From the NCBI GenBank assembly GCA_965277445.1, contig CBDICY010000016.1, forward strand, positions 650,857 to 714,856: a stretch of 64,000 nt of DNA, written 5' to 3'. Position numbers and translations under genes: made by a program. Below, piece after piece: positions 17,052 to 26,464 of the stretch (the first letter of the stretch is position 1; each line of letters opens with the position of its first letter). The stretch comes from JAFMDF01 sp965277445. GTDB taxonomy: Bacteria; Bacteroidota; Bacteroidia; Chitinophagales; Saprospiraceae. The notes below the pieces were generated by a model. The model saw only the letters and a list, made by a program, of their open reading frames with translations. It was not told where the DNA came from and did no database searches.

Positions 17052-17207
17052 ATGGAACGAATTATGAAAAATATAGGTATCGTTTTGGAAGAAGCAGGTG
17101 CTACTTTTAAAGATATTTTAAAGTGCTCAGTTTATGCTAGAAATTTATCCCAATTGGGGGCAATGAATAAAATTTATCGTCAATTTTTGACAAGTTTACC
17201 AAAGTAA
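17052..17207 (+). pseudogene. RidA gene fragment (52 codons)
   Basis: A short frame reads MERIMKNIGIVLEEAGATF followed by KDILKCSVYARNLSQ and ending FLTSLPK-stop. It matches the middle of the intact RidA at 17466 (MKNIGAILKAAGCTF, EDVVKCSVFVKDIS) but lacks the N-terminal strands and the C-terminal catalytic part. It is a remnant of a diverged paralogue or an older copy of ridA. Confidence 0.75.
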
Positions 17208-17316
17208 TTGACACATTTAGCCCAACGGGACAATATATCATAAAATGGGGCAAAACCCTAAGAAACTTTGAAAAAATGAATTTACCATTTGCTCGGCGGC
17301 TTCGCCACCTCGCTGT

Positions 17317-17379
17317 GGTGTTAGGGGGCATAAAAGTTGATTTTCCAACGGAAAATCAACTTTTATGCCCCCTAACACC
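17317..17379. repeat. Perfect 30-bp inverted repeat with 3-nt loop
   Basis: The arms 17317-17346 and 17350-17379 are exact reverse complements around AAC. GC-rich flanks (17291-17316 and 17380-17411) contain further small stems such as GCTGCCGAAGGCAGC. It lies between the ridA fragment and intact ridA. It could terminate transcription in both directions, or be the core of a small mobile or recombination element. Confidence 0.75.
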
Positions 17380-17465
17380 CCTTTGTCGAGCTGCCGAAGG
17401 CAGCGAGACCTATTGGTAAGTTTATTTAATTCGAATTCCTAAGATACTTAATCAAAATTCAAAAA

Positions 17466-17882
17466 ATGAAAGTTATTATCAATACAAAAGAAGCTCCTGC
17501 GGCAGCTGGTGCTTATAGTCAAGGCGTTATAGTAGGGAATCTTCTTTTTATAGCAGGACAACTTGCGCTCGATCCGAATAATGAGGACCAACCAGTAACG
17601 AAGACTATAGTAAAAGAAACAAAACAAGTGATGAAGAATATTGGCGCTATATTAAAAGCAGCGGGATGTACTTTTGAAGATGTTGTAAAGTGTTCTGTTT
17701 TTGTAAAAGATATTTCACAAGCAAGGGAAATTAACGGAGTATATAAAGATTTTTTTGTTGACGCAACTGCTCCTGCTAGAGAATTTGTAGAAGTTTCTAA
17801 TATACCCAAAGACTGTAACCTTGAGATCTCAGCCATTGCACAAGTGAATCTAATAGGGCAAACCTTATCGAATTTAAGTTGA
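17466..17882 (+). CDS. ridA: RidA family enamine/imine deaminase
   Basis: The 138-residue protein covers the whole RidA/YjgF chorismate-mutase-like fold: PAAAGAYSQGVIVGNLLFIAGQ, VVKCSVFVKDISQARE, and PAREFVEVSNIPKDCNLEIS with the Arg and Glu typical of active RidA proteins. RidA hydrolyses reactive imines and enamines such as 2-aminoacrylate. Its place between the MNIO pair and the FAD oxidase suggests it may clear an imine made by the pathway. A housekeeping role is equally possible. GC-rich repeat elements flank it on both sides, and a broken relative lies just upstream. Confidence 0.9.
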   Translation: MKVIINTKEAPAAAGAYSQGVIVGNLLFIAGQLALDPNNEDQPVTKTIVKETKQVMKNIGAILKAAGCTFEDVVKCSVFVKDISQAREINGVYKDFFVDATAPAREFVEVSNIPKDCNLEISAIAQVNLIGQTLSNLS

Positions 17883-17918
17883 TAAATATAGGGTTTTAAA
17901 ATTTTTTTTGATATTTCA

Positions 17919-17981
17919 TCTCTCCGCCTTCGGCGGCTCGATGCTTCTCCCTTAATATCCTTTTTGCGGAGTCGCCGAGCA
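17919..17981. repeat. GC-rich hairpin element related to 17291-17411
   Basis: It contains CCGCC-TTC-GGCGG, and a reverse-complement copy of the TGCTCGGCG motif found left of the 30-bp palindrome. Together the two elements bracket the intact ridA gene. Confidence 0.5.
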
Positions 17982-18028
17982 GAATAATTTGAAACGCTGC
18001 AATAAATAATCCTCAAAATAAATAAAAG

Positions 18029-19615
18029 ATGAAAGAAAATAACCCAGTAGCTATCATAAAAGAACAAGCGCCCGAAGGCCTAAGTATTATTTTAAAAGGA
18101 GGAAAAGAAGAAGCAGAATATGAAAAAAAGCGAAAAGTGGTAAATCTTCGATTCAATTATTACCCTTATGGAATTGCATTTTGCAAAACGGCTAAGCACG
18201 TTAGTTATTGTATAAAAAAATGTAAGGAATATAAAGTCAAACTGCGAATCCGATCGGGGGGACATCATCACGAAGGTATGAGTTCGGCAAATGATATTTT
18301 GTTGATTGATTTATCGGGAATGAATAAAATCGAATACCTAATAGGAGACCCAGAATTAGCATGGATACCTCCAGGGAAAAAGTTAGCAGATGTTTATAAA
18401 GAGTTACAAGGATATAAAGAATTATATGGAGGCGGATATACTATACCAGGAGGGGTATGCAATTCCGTTAACGTAGGCGGATTGACCCAAGGCGTTGGTT
18501 GGGGGGCTTCAACTCGGAAGCTAGGCTATACTTGTGATAACATTGAGGCGGTAGAAATAGTAAAGGCAGATGGAGAAATTATAATTGCTTCTAATGCGCC
18601 TGATAATAATTATCGAGACCTTTTTTGGGCAGTTAGAGGTGGAGGAGGCGGTAATTTTGGGGTGGTTACTCGATTTTTATTCAGACTTTTTCCTTTGCCA
18701 GAGTTCATTACTTTCTTTTCTTTTACCTATGAAAAAGAACAGACTAGAAATGCGATGCACCAATGGGCAACCTTTCAACAAAAAATGGATTATGATGAAA
18801 ATGTAACGGTTGGAGGTAGGTTATTTGTTCAAAAAGATAAGGAGGCGCTTTTCATTTTAGGTGGGCTTTATTATGGTACAAAAGCGGAAGCAGAAACTGC
18901 TTTACAGCCTTTATTAGAAAACCCAAGGCCAAGAAGCATAAGATTTGACTCTATACAGAAACCGACGAATGTTCCTTTAACAGCAGAATACTCTATGGCA
19001 ACAGCAATGAATAGATTGGGAGACATTTTAAACCCAACCTCACCAATTGCTAGTCCCAAACTTCCTACAGCGGCTTATTTTACGGAATTAGCTGCTGGGC
19101 CAAGGAAAACTTGTGAAGGCAAACATCCAAACAAAGTTTCTTCTGCTTTTCCAAGAGATAATAGCCCCAAAACTATTCAAGCATTAATCGATGCAACGGT
19201 TGATTATATAGAAAAATCTACCTACCATTCAGATTTGAATAATTATGTGAGTGTACATGGTATTGGTGGACACGCTCAACAGGAACCAGAAGGTGGCACT
19301 CCTTATCCTTTCAGAGGTAAACCGTTTATCTTCAAAATTCAAGCTTGGTGGAATTCTGCAGATAATGTTACTGAAAATGCCCTTTATGTAAAATGGGTAC
19401 GTGATTTTAAAACAGCTATTGCTCCCTATACGGATGGTGCTTTCATTAACTTTCAAGATAAAGATTTAGTAGAAAACCCAGATACATTGGAAGGAAGAGT
19501 CGCATTATTAACTCATTATTATAAGGAGCATTTACCTCGACTTCGGGAAGTGAAGTTGAAATATGATGCTGGGAATTTATTTGATTTTGGGATGAGTATT
19601 CCGTTGAAAAGATAA
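18029..19615 (+). CDS. FAD-linked oxidoreductase, berberine-bridge-enzyme-like
   Basis: The 528-residue protein has an FAD_binding_4 (PCMH) domain at ~45-230 and a BBE-type C-terminus. The motif KLRIRSGGHHHEGMSS carries the histidine that binds FAD covalently in this family. GGVCNSVNVGGLTQGVGWG holds a cysteine at the position used for a second covalent bond, so bicovalent FAD is likely. Such enzymes oxidise alcohols, sugars or amines with oxygen. No signal peptide is seen. It closes the plus-strand cluster that starts at 12934 and follows ridA by 147 bp. It may make the imine or aldehyde that RidA handles, but this is inference from position only. Confidence 0.85.
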   Translation: MKENNPVAIIKEQAPEGLSIILKGGKEEAEYEKKRKVVNLRFNYYPYGIAFCKTAKHVSYCIKKCKEYKVKLRIRSGGHHHEGMSSANDILLIDLSGMNKIEYLIGDPELAWIPPGKKLADVYKELQGYKELYGGGYTIPGGVCNSVNVGGLTQGVGWGASTRKLGYTCDNIEAVEIVKADGEIIIASNAPDNNYRDLFWAVRGGGGGNFGVVTRFLFRLFPLPEFITFFSFTYEKEQTRNAMHQWATFQQKMDYDENVTVGGRLFVQKDKEALFILGGLYYGTKAEAETALQPLLENPRPRSIRFDSIQKPTNVPLTAEYSMATAMNRLGDILNPTSPIASPKLPTAAYFTELAAGPRKTCEGKHPNKVSSAFPRDNSPKTIQALIDATVDYIEKSTYHSDLNNYVSVHGIGGHAQQEPEGGTPYPFRGKPFIFKIQAWWNSADNVTENALYVKWVRDFKTAIAPYTDGAFINFQDKDLVENPDTLEGRVALLTHYYKEHLPRLREVKLKYDAGNLFDFGMSIPLKR

Positions 19616-19636
19616 TTATTACTGATGTTACGCAGC

Positions 19637-19649
19637 AGCACCAAAGGTG
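19637..19649. repeat. REP-like palindrome at intron 5' exon
   Basis: GCACC-AAA-GGTGC followed by GGTATAAAT lies directly before the intron start. Two more copies, in reverse orientation, lie near 21736 and 21803. Confidence 0.5.
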
Positions 19650-19659
19650 CGGTATAAAT

Positions 19660-21645
19660 GTGCGCCGAGCATGACATACCTCTAACGGGTGCAAGTCCCA
19701 AAAGAGCCTAAACGACAAGGAATCTTAGCTGAAGGTAAGGGTGTCCACCGTGAGGAGGAATCTGAAGGAAACCGTAGGCAAAATTAGGTTTTGACGAACA
19801 GAAATCAGATAGTAGGCTTTCGCAAAAGGGCAACCGATCATTGAATCGGGACTCCCAAAAGTCGTTCGGAAATTTGCGGGGGTAAATCTGGCAGAGCCTA
19901 ATGAAAGAGTTATGTCTTACCTCGGGAGGTCTTGGACTAGTTTCGTTATACTAGTGTCCAAGAAGTCAGCAGAGGTCATAGTAGGAAAGCAAACCTTGTC
20001 AAATACACCTTCTGTGTTGAAGGAAAAAAAAAAGGAGAATAGGACAAGAGAGGCTAACTTCGAAGGACTGAATTTTCTAACAAAAGGAGCAGACTTGAAG
20101 ATGCGTAAAAAGCAAGGACAGCAAAGTAAAGGCGAACAACTCAGCTTATTTCCAAAGCAGATAGTATCGCTACGCCCTAAACCCAAAGCAGATAGCGGAA
20201 CTATCGAAAGGGGATTGAGGGAGTCCAATTACTTTTCGCTACTCACAAGGAATCGAGCCTTTACCGAGACATTGCTAGAACAAGTAATGTCACCGACAAA
20301 TCTAAACAAAGCGTATGAAACAGTAAGGTGCAATGGCGGCACATCAGGCGTTGATTCGATGGATATACTGAACTTGAAAGCGTATCTAAAAGAAAATGGG
20401 AAAAGACTAATCCAAGAGGTACTAAAGGAGCAATATGCCCCTTCAATGGTACTAGGAGTGGAAATACCAAAATCGAGCGGAGGAGTACGTCTATTAGGCA
20501 TACCTACCGTATTAGACCGATTAATTCAACAGGCAATCCATCAAGAATTAAGACTATTGTACGAGCCATTATTTAGTGAACACAGCTATGGATTCCGACC
20601 AAAGAGAAGTGCGTTGCAAGCCATAGAACAATCGAGTAAATATATATCTCAAGGCTACCATTGGGTAGTAGATATAGATTTAAAGAACTTCTTTGACTTG
20701 ATAAACCAAGACCGCTTAATGCAGAGACTGTCAAAAGGGATAGGGGATAAACGGCTACTGCGCCTAATCCGAAAATACCTAAGAACAGGAATGCTGCTAG
20801 GGGGACTGGAACAACAAAGGACAAGTGGCACGCCACAAGGTGGACCGTTGTCTCCACTACTATCCAACATAGTACTAGACGAACTAGATAAAGAGTTGGA
20901 GAAAAGAGGGCATCTGTTTGTACGGTATGCGGACGACTGCAACATCTACGTAAAAAGTAGAGCAGCAGGAGAACGGGTACTCCAATCAATTACCAAATTC
21001 ATAGAGAGTCGATTAAAGCTCAAAGTGAATAAGGAAAAGAGTGGCGTTCGACGATGTGATCAGGTGAAATTCTTGGGCTATACGATACAACCAAATGGTG
21101 GTATACGGATAGCAGACAAAAGCCTAATCCGTTTCAAAGAGAAAGTCATAAAAGTGACAAAAAGAAACAGAGGGGTAAGCTTTTCCAGGGTAATCGCTGA
21201 ACTCAACGCCATTCACCAAGGCTGGGTAAACTATTTCAAACTAGCAAACTGTTGGCTGCCATGGCGACAATTAGACAGTTGGATAAGACATCGCTTGCGT
21301 ACTTATCGACTTAAACAATGTGGCAGAAGACACACTATCTTCAAATTCCTCCGAAAACTAGGAGCGCAACCAAGAGAATCTTGGGCAGCGACCTTATACG
21401 GAGGAGGTTGGTGGAATCTTTCAACTAAGATTGTATGTCAAAGAACGATGAATAAGAGATGGTTTGACCAAAAGGGGCTACACTCTCTTACTGATTTGGT
21501 TACTCGGAAACGGTTCAACTGTTAGAAGAAACCGCCGTGATACGTTAAAGCGTACGTCCGGTGGTGTGAGAGGTCGGAAATAAAGATAAACACCTTTGCG
21601 GAGTCCGCAGGTCTAAATGGGTATCTTTATTTCCTCCTACTCGAT
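19660..21645 (+). mobile_element. Group II intron with maturase ORF
   Basis: The 5' end is GTGCGCC, followed by the domain I core GGGTGCAAGTCCC. The reverse transcriptase ORF lies in domain IV. A domain V-like hairpin (~21529-21573, AAACCGCCGTGATACG...GTCCGGTGGT) is followed by the canonical GTGAGAGG. A domain VI stem is formed by GAAATAAAGATA and TATCTTTATTTC. The 3' end matches CCTCCTACTCGAT. All expected parts are present, so it is probably able to splice and move. It is inserted in intergenic REP-like DNA after the flavoenzyme gene. Ends are accurate to a few bases. Confidence 0.82.
20101..21525 (+). CDS. Group II intron reverse transcriptase/maturase
   Basis: The frame is open from 19912, but the upstream part overlaps structured domain I RNA, so the ATG at 20101 (about 475 residues), preceded by AAAGGAG, is the more likely start. 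Reverse-transcriptase blocks run in order: GGTSGVDSMD, GGVRLLGIPTVLDRLIQQAI, HSYGFRPKRSALQAI, WVVDIDLKNFFDLI, TPQGGPLSPLLSNIVLDELD and the catalytic YADD at 20926-20937. A maturase (GIIM) domain follows at the C-terminal ~120 residues (FSRVIAELNAIHQGWVNYF). No HNH endonuclease domain is visible. The protein helps splicing and copies the intron into new sites. Confidence 0.92.
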   Translation: MRKKQGQQSKGEQLSLFPKQIVSLRPKPKADSGTIERGLRESNYFSLLTRNRAFTETLLEQVMSPTNLNKAYETVRCNGGTSGVDSMDILNLKAYLKENGKRLIQEVLKEQYAPSMVLGVEIPKSSGGVRLLGIPTVLDRLIQQAIHQELRLLYEPLFSEHSYGFRPKRSALQAIEQSSKYISQGYHWVVDIDLKNFFDLINQDRLMQRLSKGIGDKRLLRLIRKYLRTGMLLGGLEQQRTSGTPQGGPLSPLLSNIVLDELDKELEKRGHLFVRYADDCNIYVKSRAAGERVLQSITKFIESRLKLKVNKEKSGVRRCDQVKFLGYTIQPNGGIRIADKSLIRFKEKVIKVTKRNRGVSFSRVIAELNAIHQGWVNYFKLANCWLPWRQLDSWIRHRLRTYRLKQCGRRHTIFKFLRKLGAQPRESWAATLYGGGWWNLSTKIVCQRTMNKRWFDQKGLHSLTDLVTRKRFNC

Positions 21646-21648
21646 TAA

Positions 21649-21829
21649 CATAGGGCGAAAGCCCTATGGAAATGGAATTCCGTATAACTATTAGCTCTGA
21701 AGGAGCGACATCTAAAACATTACACGACTTATGTCGCACCTTTGGTGCCTTATTTCGGGATGACTTAGAAACATTGGGTTGGCACCCAATGCTGGTATAT
21801 TCCGCACCTTTGGTGCTAAATAATTTTTC
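21649..21829. repeat. Cluster of REP-like hairpins downstream of intron
   Basis: CATAGGGC-GAAA-GCCCTATG (21649-21668), GCTC-TGAA-GGAGC near 21698, two GCACC-TTT-GGTGC units (near 21736 and 21803) and CATTGGGT-TGGC-ACCCAATG (21772-21791) are packed in 180 bp. The gap 21646-22021 holds no gene. The AT-rich remainder presumably carries the promoter of the large gene at 22022. Confidence 0.6.
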
Positions 21830-22021
21830 TTTGTGTAACTTCAGTTATTATTGATTTTATGAAGTGAAATTAAAATAGAATTCCTGAACGTAATGAAAAA
21901 ATAGCTAAAGGTGCTCCTATTATTTGAGCAAGAAAACGATAAGACGACTACCGATTCTGGATTTAATTTTTTTGAATTGGCTTGACAAATATTAAATAAA
22001 ATCTAATTAATTTAATAAAAA

Positions 22022-25000
22022 ATGCAAAATCTAAAAATTCCAATTAGTGAAATTCCTTTAGCTTTGAGAATAGATTATTTTATTTGCGATGCAAATATCA
22101 AATCTATCGAAGGTTATGCCAGAAGAGACTTAAAAAATGATCCAGAAAAAGAACAAGGGTATCTAGAATTTCTAGAATGTGTCAAGAATATGAACAGTAT
22201 TCAAGGCGAATACATGAAAGAAATGTTTCAAAAACCTGATAAGACAATCCCCTTTACCGGTTTTTCTAAGTATAATAGCTATATCAAATATTCTATTCTA
22301 AAATCGGAAATTATTTTGACTAGGGCGAGTATTGAGTATGGTCGTCAATTCAGGTTTAAGTATTGTGGTGCAGCGATGGAAACAACTAGTGAAAACATGG
22401 TCGCATTGACCAATTTCAATGATTTGAGCTACCTTAAATTTATCCGATTAGTCAGAATGACGCTGTTACTTGATTTTATTCATTTTATCAATCAAGAAGA
22501 CGGATTTGGCGATCCCCTAAGAACATTAATCGTGGAGCGAATTGTCCAGATTCTCGAAAACCGAACGGTTTATGGTGATGTAAAAATGAATATTTCCAAA
22601 AAGGAAATAAAGCTATCTGAAATAATCGTCGACTTGAATTCAGAAATAGAAGTAGACCATTCAGTCCGTTACATAATCAATCACTTTACTGGATATATTG
22701 ACCCCAATGCAAAAACCAAATTACTTGCTAAAATTGAGACTCTATGCTTACAACTTAAAGATAAATTTGATCAAATCGTCCGTCCTTCTGAGGAAGTATC
22801 ATTAGAAGAAAAACATGATGTTGCTATAATTAAAGAGCAACCAGTCATCGACGATGATACCTATAGACGTTACAAAGAATATAAAACAAAAGCTTCTGCA
22901 CATGTCCAACGTCTATATGAAAAATTATCACAAGAAAAAAAACCAGGAATGAGACATTCCTTATTTCTACAAATTAAAACTAATAATGAATTATTAGGCT
23001 ACTATAAAAACCAAATGGCCGTTCGAGAGAAGCAGATTGAAGCTGGAAAAGGATGGAGTCGGTTTGTTGAGAGTGGAACGGTCGAAGCCTTTGAAAAAAT
23101 CCAAGGAGAGGGGCTAAATAATCTGCTGGCATATTTGGGGTATAATTTAGGACAATTGTTCAATGGAAGGCCAACTCAATGGATACCCGATGCAAAATCT
23201 GCGATTGAAAGTATTTTCGGTTATATGATACCATTGATATCAACTATGCCTGGAGGTAGTTTTCTAACCCCCTTCCTTTCCGCACTTAGTTCCACATTTT
23301 TTGCATCCAGCAAGCCATCCTTAGAAAAATTTATTAGTGAAAATTTTTCTAAAATAGATAAAAAGTTAGCTAATATTGTGGACTCGATTAATATCTCTTT
23401 TGAAGTGATTTCAGATACTATTTTAAGTAAAATCACTAAAAAAGATATTACAGATCAAATTGGTGAACTTAGCCTCCGAACAAGCATTCAATTTAAAAAA
23501 TTGGCGATAAAAATAGAAGATGAACTGGCTACTAAGGGAGTCTTAGATGAGGCTGAAGAGGCTGTTAGTGCTTTTGAAAAGGATACAACGATTGTGTTTC
23601 AGCAACTATTGGGTAGTAGTTTTATATTGAAATGGAATGAGCAAAAAATTGTAGATACAAATCAACTGCCTAGCGATAATTCCTTGTTAGGCGGCTTCAC
23701 AAATATGTACGAAAAGTACAAGGGGCATTATGATATTTTAACCTACTTCAATGAACTTCAAAATACAATTGATCTTATTTCTAACTTCATACAAAACCAG
23801 TTTGCTGGATTAGGCTATATTTCTCAAAGCCATGCTATTCTTTTCATGAAAAAAGATAAATATGAAGGTCAATCTGAAAGTAAAAATATTTGGAATACTA
23901 TTCATACTTGTTTTAAATTATCTGATTATAGAGAGATTAAAAAAGGAGAAAAATATAGATTTGTCAATGCTGAAAGCCAAATTAAGGATTTCTTACATAC
24001 CTTACCTCAAAATATGTTAGGAAAAGAAGACTACGATTTCCTTCGCCAGATTCATGACAAGGCAGGTTTCGGTTGTTATTTCACTCTTTTACCTACTCAT
24101 AAATTTAACAACCTCAAAGTACCTGATTATTGCTTATCTAATCATTATCTGTCTGGGAATTTAAACCAAGATTTTATACGTAAAGAAATCAACTATGGTT
24201 TTAATGCTCAAACTTTTAAAATACATTGGAACAAAGGTGGCAGTTATATTGTAAATGGGGCAGACCTTGGCCGTTCTAAAATCTTTGGGAAGTCGCATAC
24301 AGCAGGAACAAACTTGGAGTTTAGCAAAGACTATGGAACCGCATTCAATATGATAAAGGTTTATAAAACAGAGAATGTGATGTGGCAGATTCCAAGTTTA
24401 GCCAAAAAAAACATAATGCCGTTCTTGGGAATTGAAGCAAGTAATTTGTTCGATGATAAAGGTAAGGTCGAATTAAATGAGCAAAAAATTAAAGATAAAA
24501 AACCAGTTAACTGTGTAAGCTATGAACTATCACCTGTAGATATTCGAAATCTGAACTTGATTGCTCCAGCAGATACTAACAATGAGAAAATACCTGAAAT
24601 CATTGCTAGTAATGCTTACTTTATGCCGAGTTCAATAATAGAACAGGACAAGCGGTATTATTCTCAAAATCGTTCTTACTTTTTTGTCTTTAACAGTATT
24701 AATAGTACACTTGAAATCTATAAACATCTACCTGAAAAATCACCTATTCTAATATGGCCAATGCATTCTCAAGATAGAATTCAAGGAGACTCCTTGTTTT
24801 TTAATGCTGTTGGGAATTTAGTAATGAGCAAATTTGTATCTGATCCAGATGACCCCTTCTCTGAACCTATAGCAGAGATAGTCTACCAGTCAGATAAAAT
24901 TGGCAGCCAGTATTCCGAATTATTATTAGATGGAAATGGGACATTAATGATTCGAGATGAAAATGGTTTTGCGGTCTGGTACAAGAATAATCCTGCTTTT

Positions 25001-26449
25001 TCAAATGAAAATAAAAGTTCCTTTCTCTCCATAGAGCATAAAGGGTTCCAATATTTCTTTGACCCTAACAAAAATGTTTCACAAATCAATAGAGCTTATG
25101 GTAAATTTTATGAAATTTATCACTTTAGTTTTAAATTAAATGAGGATAGGGAAACGTATACTATTTCAGGGCAAAACTTCAATGGAAAACAAGGTTATCT
25201 CGCCTATGACGAGCAGAAAAAAACAATTAAATTACAAAATAACGCACCTGAACAGGGTTTCTTTATTCCTTATCACCCAGACACTAATCAGTACCTTTTT
25301 CAGCCTGTACAAATCTCTCGATTTCCTGCAAATGGGTTTCTATTTCTTGATGAGAAAACGGAAAATAAAGAATTAATTAAGGTCAACTTTGTACCCGCAG
25401 GTGTTCCAAGAGGACTATTATCCTTTAAAGCATCTATTCAAAATTCCATTACCGCTGAAGAATTTTATACACTACACCCTTTAAGAGAACCTAATAAAGT
25501 AGCATATATTCAATGGCTAGGTTTTGTCAAAAAAGAAAAGCAGTTGCAACTATTTAATGCTGTAGCAATTGAAACTCAGGATAAGTATAGGTATCAGTAT
25601 CAATTAAAGAAAGATCCTAAATCTAATGCGTACCTATTTTTGGATGTTCGCTATCGCAGCGGTAGCAGTCCTGGCAATGCAATAGATGCATATGCAGGAG
25701 GCGATCATTTAATCCTTCATCCTTTTACAGGTAATGATCATCAGTATTGGGGATTGACACCTTCTACCACAATGCCTGGTTTTTTTAGAATTGATTCTAC
25801 TATTCCAAACAAGAATAAAAGTTTTGACTTGTATGGTGGAAATACAAAAGACCATGCTGAGGTAGTACTTTATCCTACACAAGATTCAAGCACAACAGGT
25901 GATTACAAAAATCAGTTATGGTGGTTGAAAAGGTATTCATTTGATACAATTAATACAGAAAAAATCTATTGTATTCGTCCTAGTCATTCTTTCGCGAATA
26001 ACCGTGCGGCAACCGTGGAAACATCTCCTAGTGACCCGACTCGTCCAACCTATAAACTACGATTAGACGATCATGGGAATAATAAACCTAATACTCGTGC
26101 TGGCTTCCAGTTTACTCGGATGAAGAATCATGGTGACAATGTATATCGTATTGATGCTAAAGCGAATTTTAGAAATAGGGATGGAAAAATAATTCAGTTA
26201 TCCTTACAACATAGTAAGTACGATAATTCTGTTGACTTAGATGACACTTTAGAGAGTCCTGAGCCAGATAGTGGGCAATTGTGGAAAATAGAGTTTTCAT
26301 ATGTTTCCAATTTCTTTTACATCATATCAATGAAAGACCAAGATAAGCGGTTGCGTTTTGAAACTGGTCAGGAAAGGAAATTGTATTGTGAAAAATATGA
26401 TTCAAAAATAAAAGCCTATTATTTTAACTGGTGTTTAAACAAAGTTTAA
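22022..26449 (+). CDS. Large toxin-like protein: helical pore-forming-like block plus lectin-like repeats
   Basis: This 1475-residue protein has no signal peptide. Residues ~1-390 are helical with coiled coil (YKTKASAHVQRLYEKLSQ). Residues ~395-560 contain a hydrophobic segment (GYMIPLISTMPGGSFLTPFL) followed by amphipathic helices (NFSKIDKKLANIVDSINISF), reminiscent of the helical domain of Cry delta-endotoxins and other alpha pore-forming toxins. The remainder is beta-rich. Residues ~965-990 (LLLDGNGTLMIRDENGFAVW) match the bulb-type mannose lectin pattern. Residues ~1215-1475 contain ricin-type QxW motifs (HQYWGL, NQLWWL, GQLWKI). I infer a cell-targeting toxin or large lectin released by lysis or a signal-peptide-free route. 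No partner or immunity gene is evident. Confidence 0.7.
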   Translation: MQNLKIPISEIPLALRIDYFICDANIKSIEGYARRDLKNDPEKEQGYLEFLECVKNMNSIQGEYMKEMFQKPDKTIPFTGFSKYNSYIKYSILKSEIILTRASIEYGRQFRFKYCGAAMETTSENMVALTNFNDLSYLKFIRLVRMTLLLDFIHFINQEDGFGDPLRTLIVERIVQILENRTVYGDVKMNISKKEIKLSEIIVDLNSEIEVDHSVRYIINHFTGYIDPNAKTKLLAKIETLCLQLKDKFDQIVRPSEEVSLEEKHDVAIIKEQPVIDDDTYRRYKEYKTKASAHVQRLYEKLSQEKKPGMRHSLFLQIKTNNELLGYYKNQMAVREKQIEAGKGWSRFVESGTVEAFEKIQGEGLNNLLAYLGYNLGQLFNGRPTQWIPDAKSAIESIFGYMIPLISTMPGGSFLTPFLSALSSTFFASSKPSLEKFISENFSKIDKKLANIVDSINISFEVISDTILSKITKKDITDQIGELSLRTSIQFKKLAIKIEDELATKGVLDEAEEAVSAFEKDTTIVFQQLLGSSFILKWNEQKIVDTNQLPSDNSLLGGFTNMYEKYKGHYDILTYFNELQNTIDLISNFIQNQFAGLGYISQSHAILFMKKDKYEGQSESKNIWNTIHTCFKLSDYREIKKGEKYRFVNAESQIKDFLHTLPQNMLGKEDYDFLRQIHDKAGFGCYFTLLPTHKFNNLKVPDYCLSNHYLSGNLNQDFIRKEINYGFNAQTFKIHWNKGGSYIVNGADLGRSKIFGKSHTAGTNLEFSKDYGTAFNMIKVYKTENVMWQIPSLAKKNIMPFLGIEASNLFDDKGKVELNEQKIKDKKPVNCVSYELSPVDIRNLNLIAPADTNNEKIPEIIASNAYFMPSSIIEQDKRYYSQNRSYFFVFNSINSTLEIYKHLPEKSPILIWPMHSQDRIQGDSLFFNAVGNLVMSKFVSDPDDPFSEPIAEIVYQSDKIGSQYSELLLDGNGTLMIRDENGFAVWYKNNPAFSNENKSSFLSIEHKGFQYFFDPNKNVSQINRAYGKFYEIYHFSFKLNEDRETYTISGQNFNGKQGYLAYDEQKKTIKLQNNAPEQGFFIPYHPDTNQYLFQPVQISRFPANGFLFLDEKTENKELIKVNFVPAGVPRGLLSFKASIQNSITAEEFYTLHPLREPNKVAYIQWLGFVKKEKQLQLFNAVAIETQDKYRYQYQLKKDPKSNAYLFLDVRYRSGSSPGNAIDAYAGGDHLILHPFTGNDHQYWGLTPSTTMPGFFRIDSTIPNKNKSFDLYGGNTKDHAEVVLYPTQDSSTTGDYKNQLWWLKRYSFDTINTEKIYCIRPSHSFANNRAATVETSPSDPTRPTYKLRLDDHGNNKPNTRAGFQFTRMKNHGDNVYRIDAKANFRNRDGKIIQLSLQHSKYDNSVDLDDTLESPEPDSGQLWKIEFSYVSNFFYIISMKDQDKRLRFETGQERKLYCEKYDSKIKAYYFNWCLNKV

Positions 26450-26464
26450 ATAAGAATCTTAGAC

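Noticed and set aside
19912..20100. Upstream 63 codons of the intron RT frame
   Set aside because: This stretch overlaps the structured 5' part of the intron RNA and lacks RT similarity; the ATG at 20101 with AAAGGAG is preferred.
20573..20989. Minus-strand ORFs inside the RT gene
   Set aside because: They are antisense shadows of a well-conserved RT frame with YADD.
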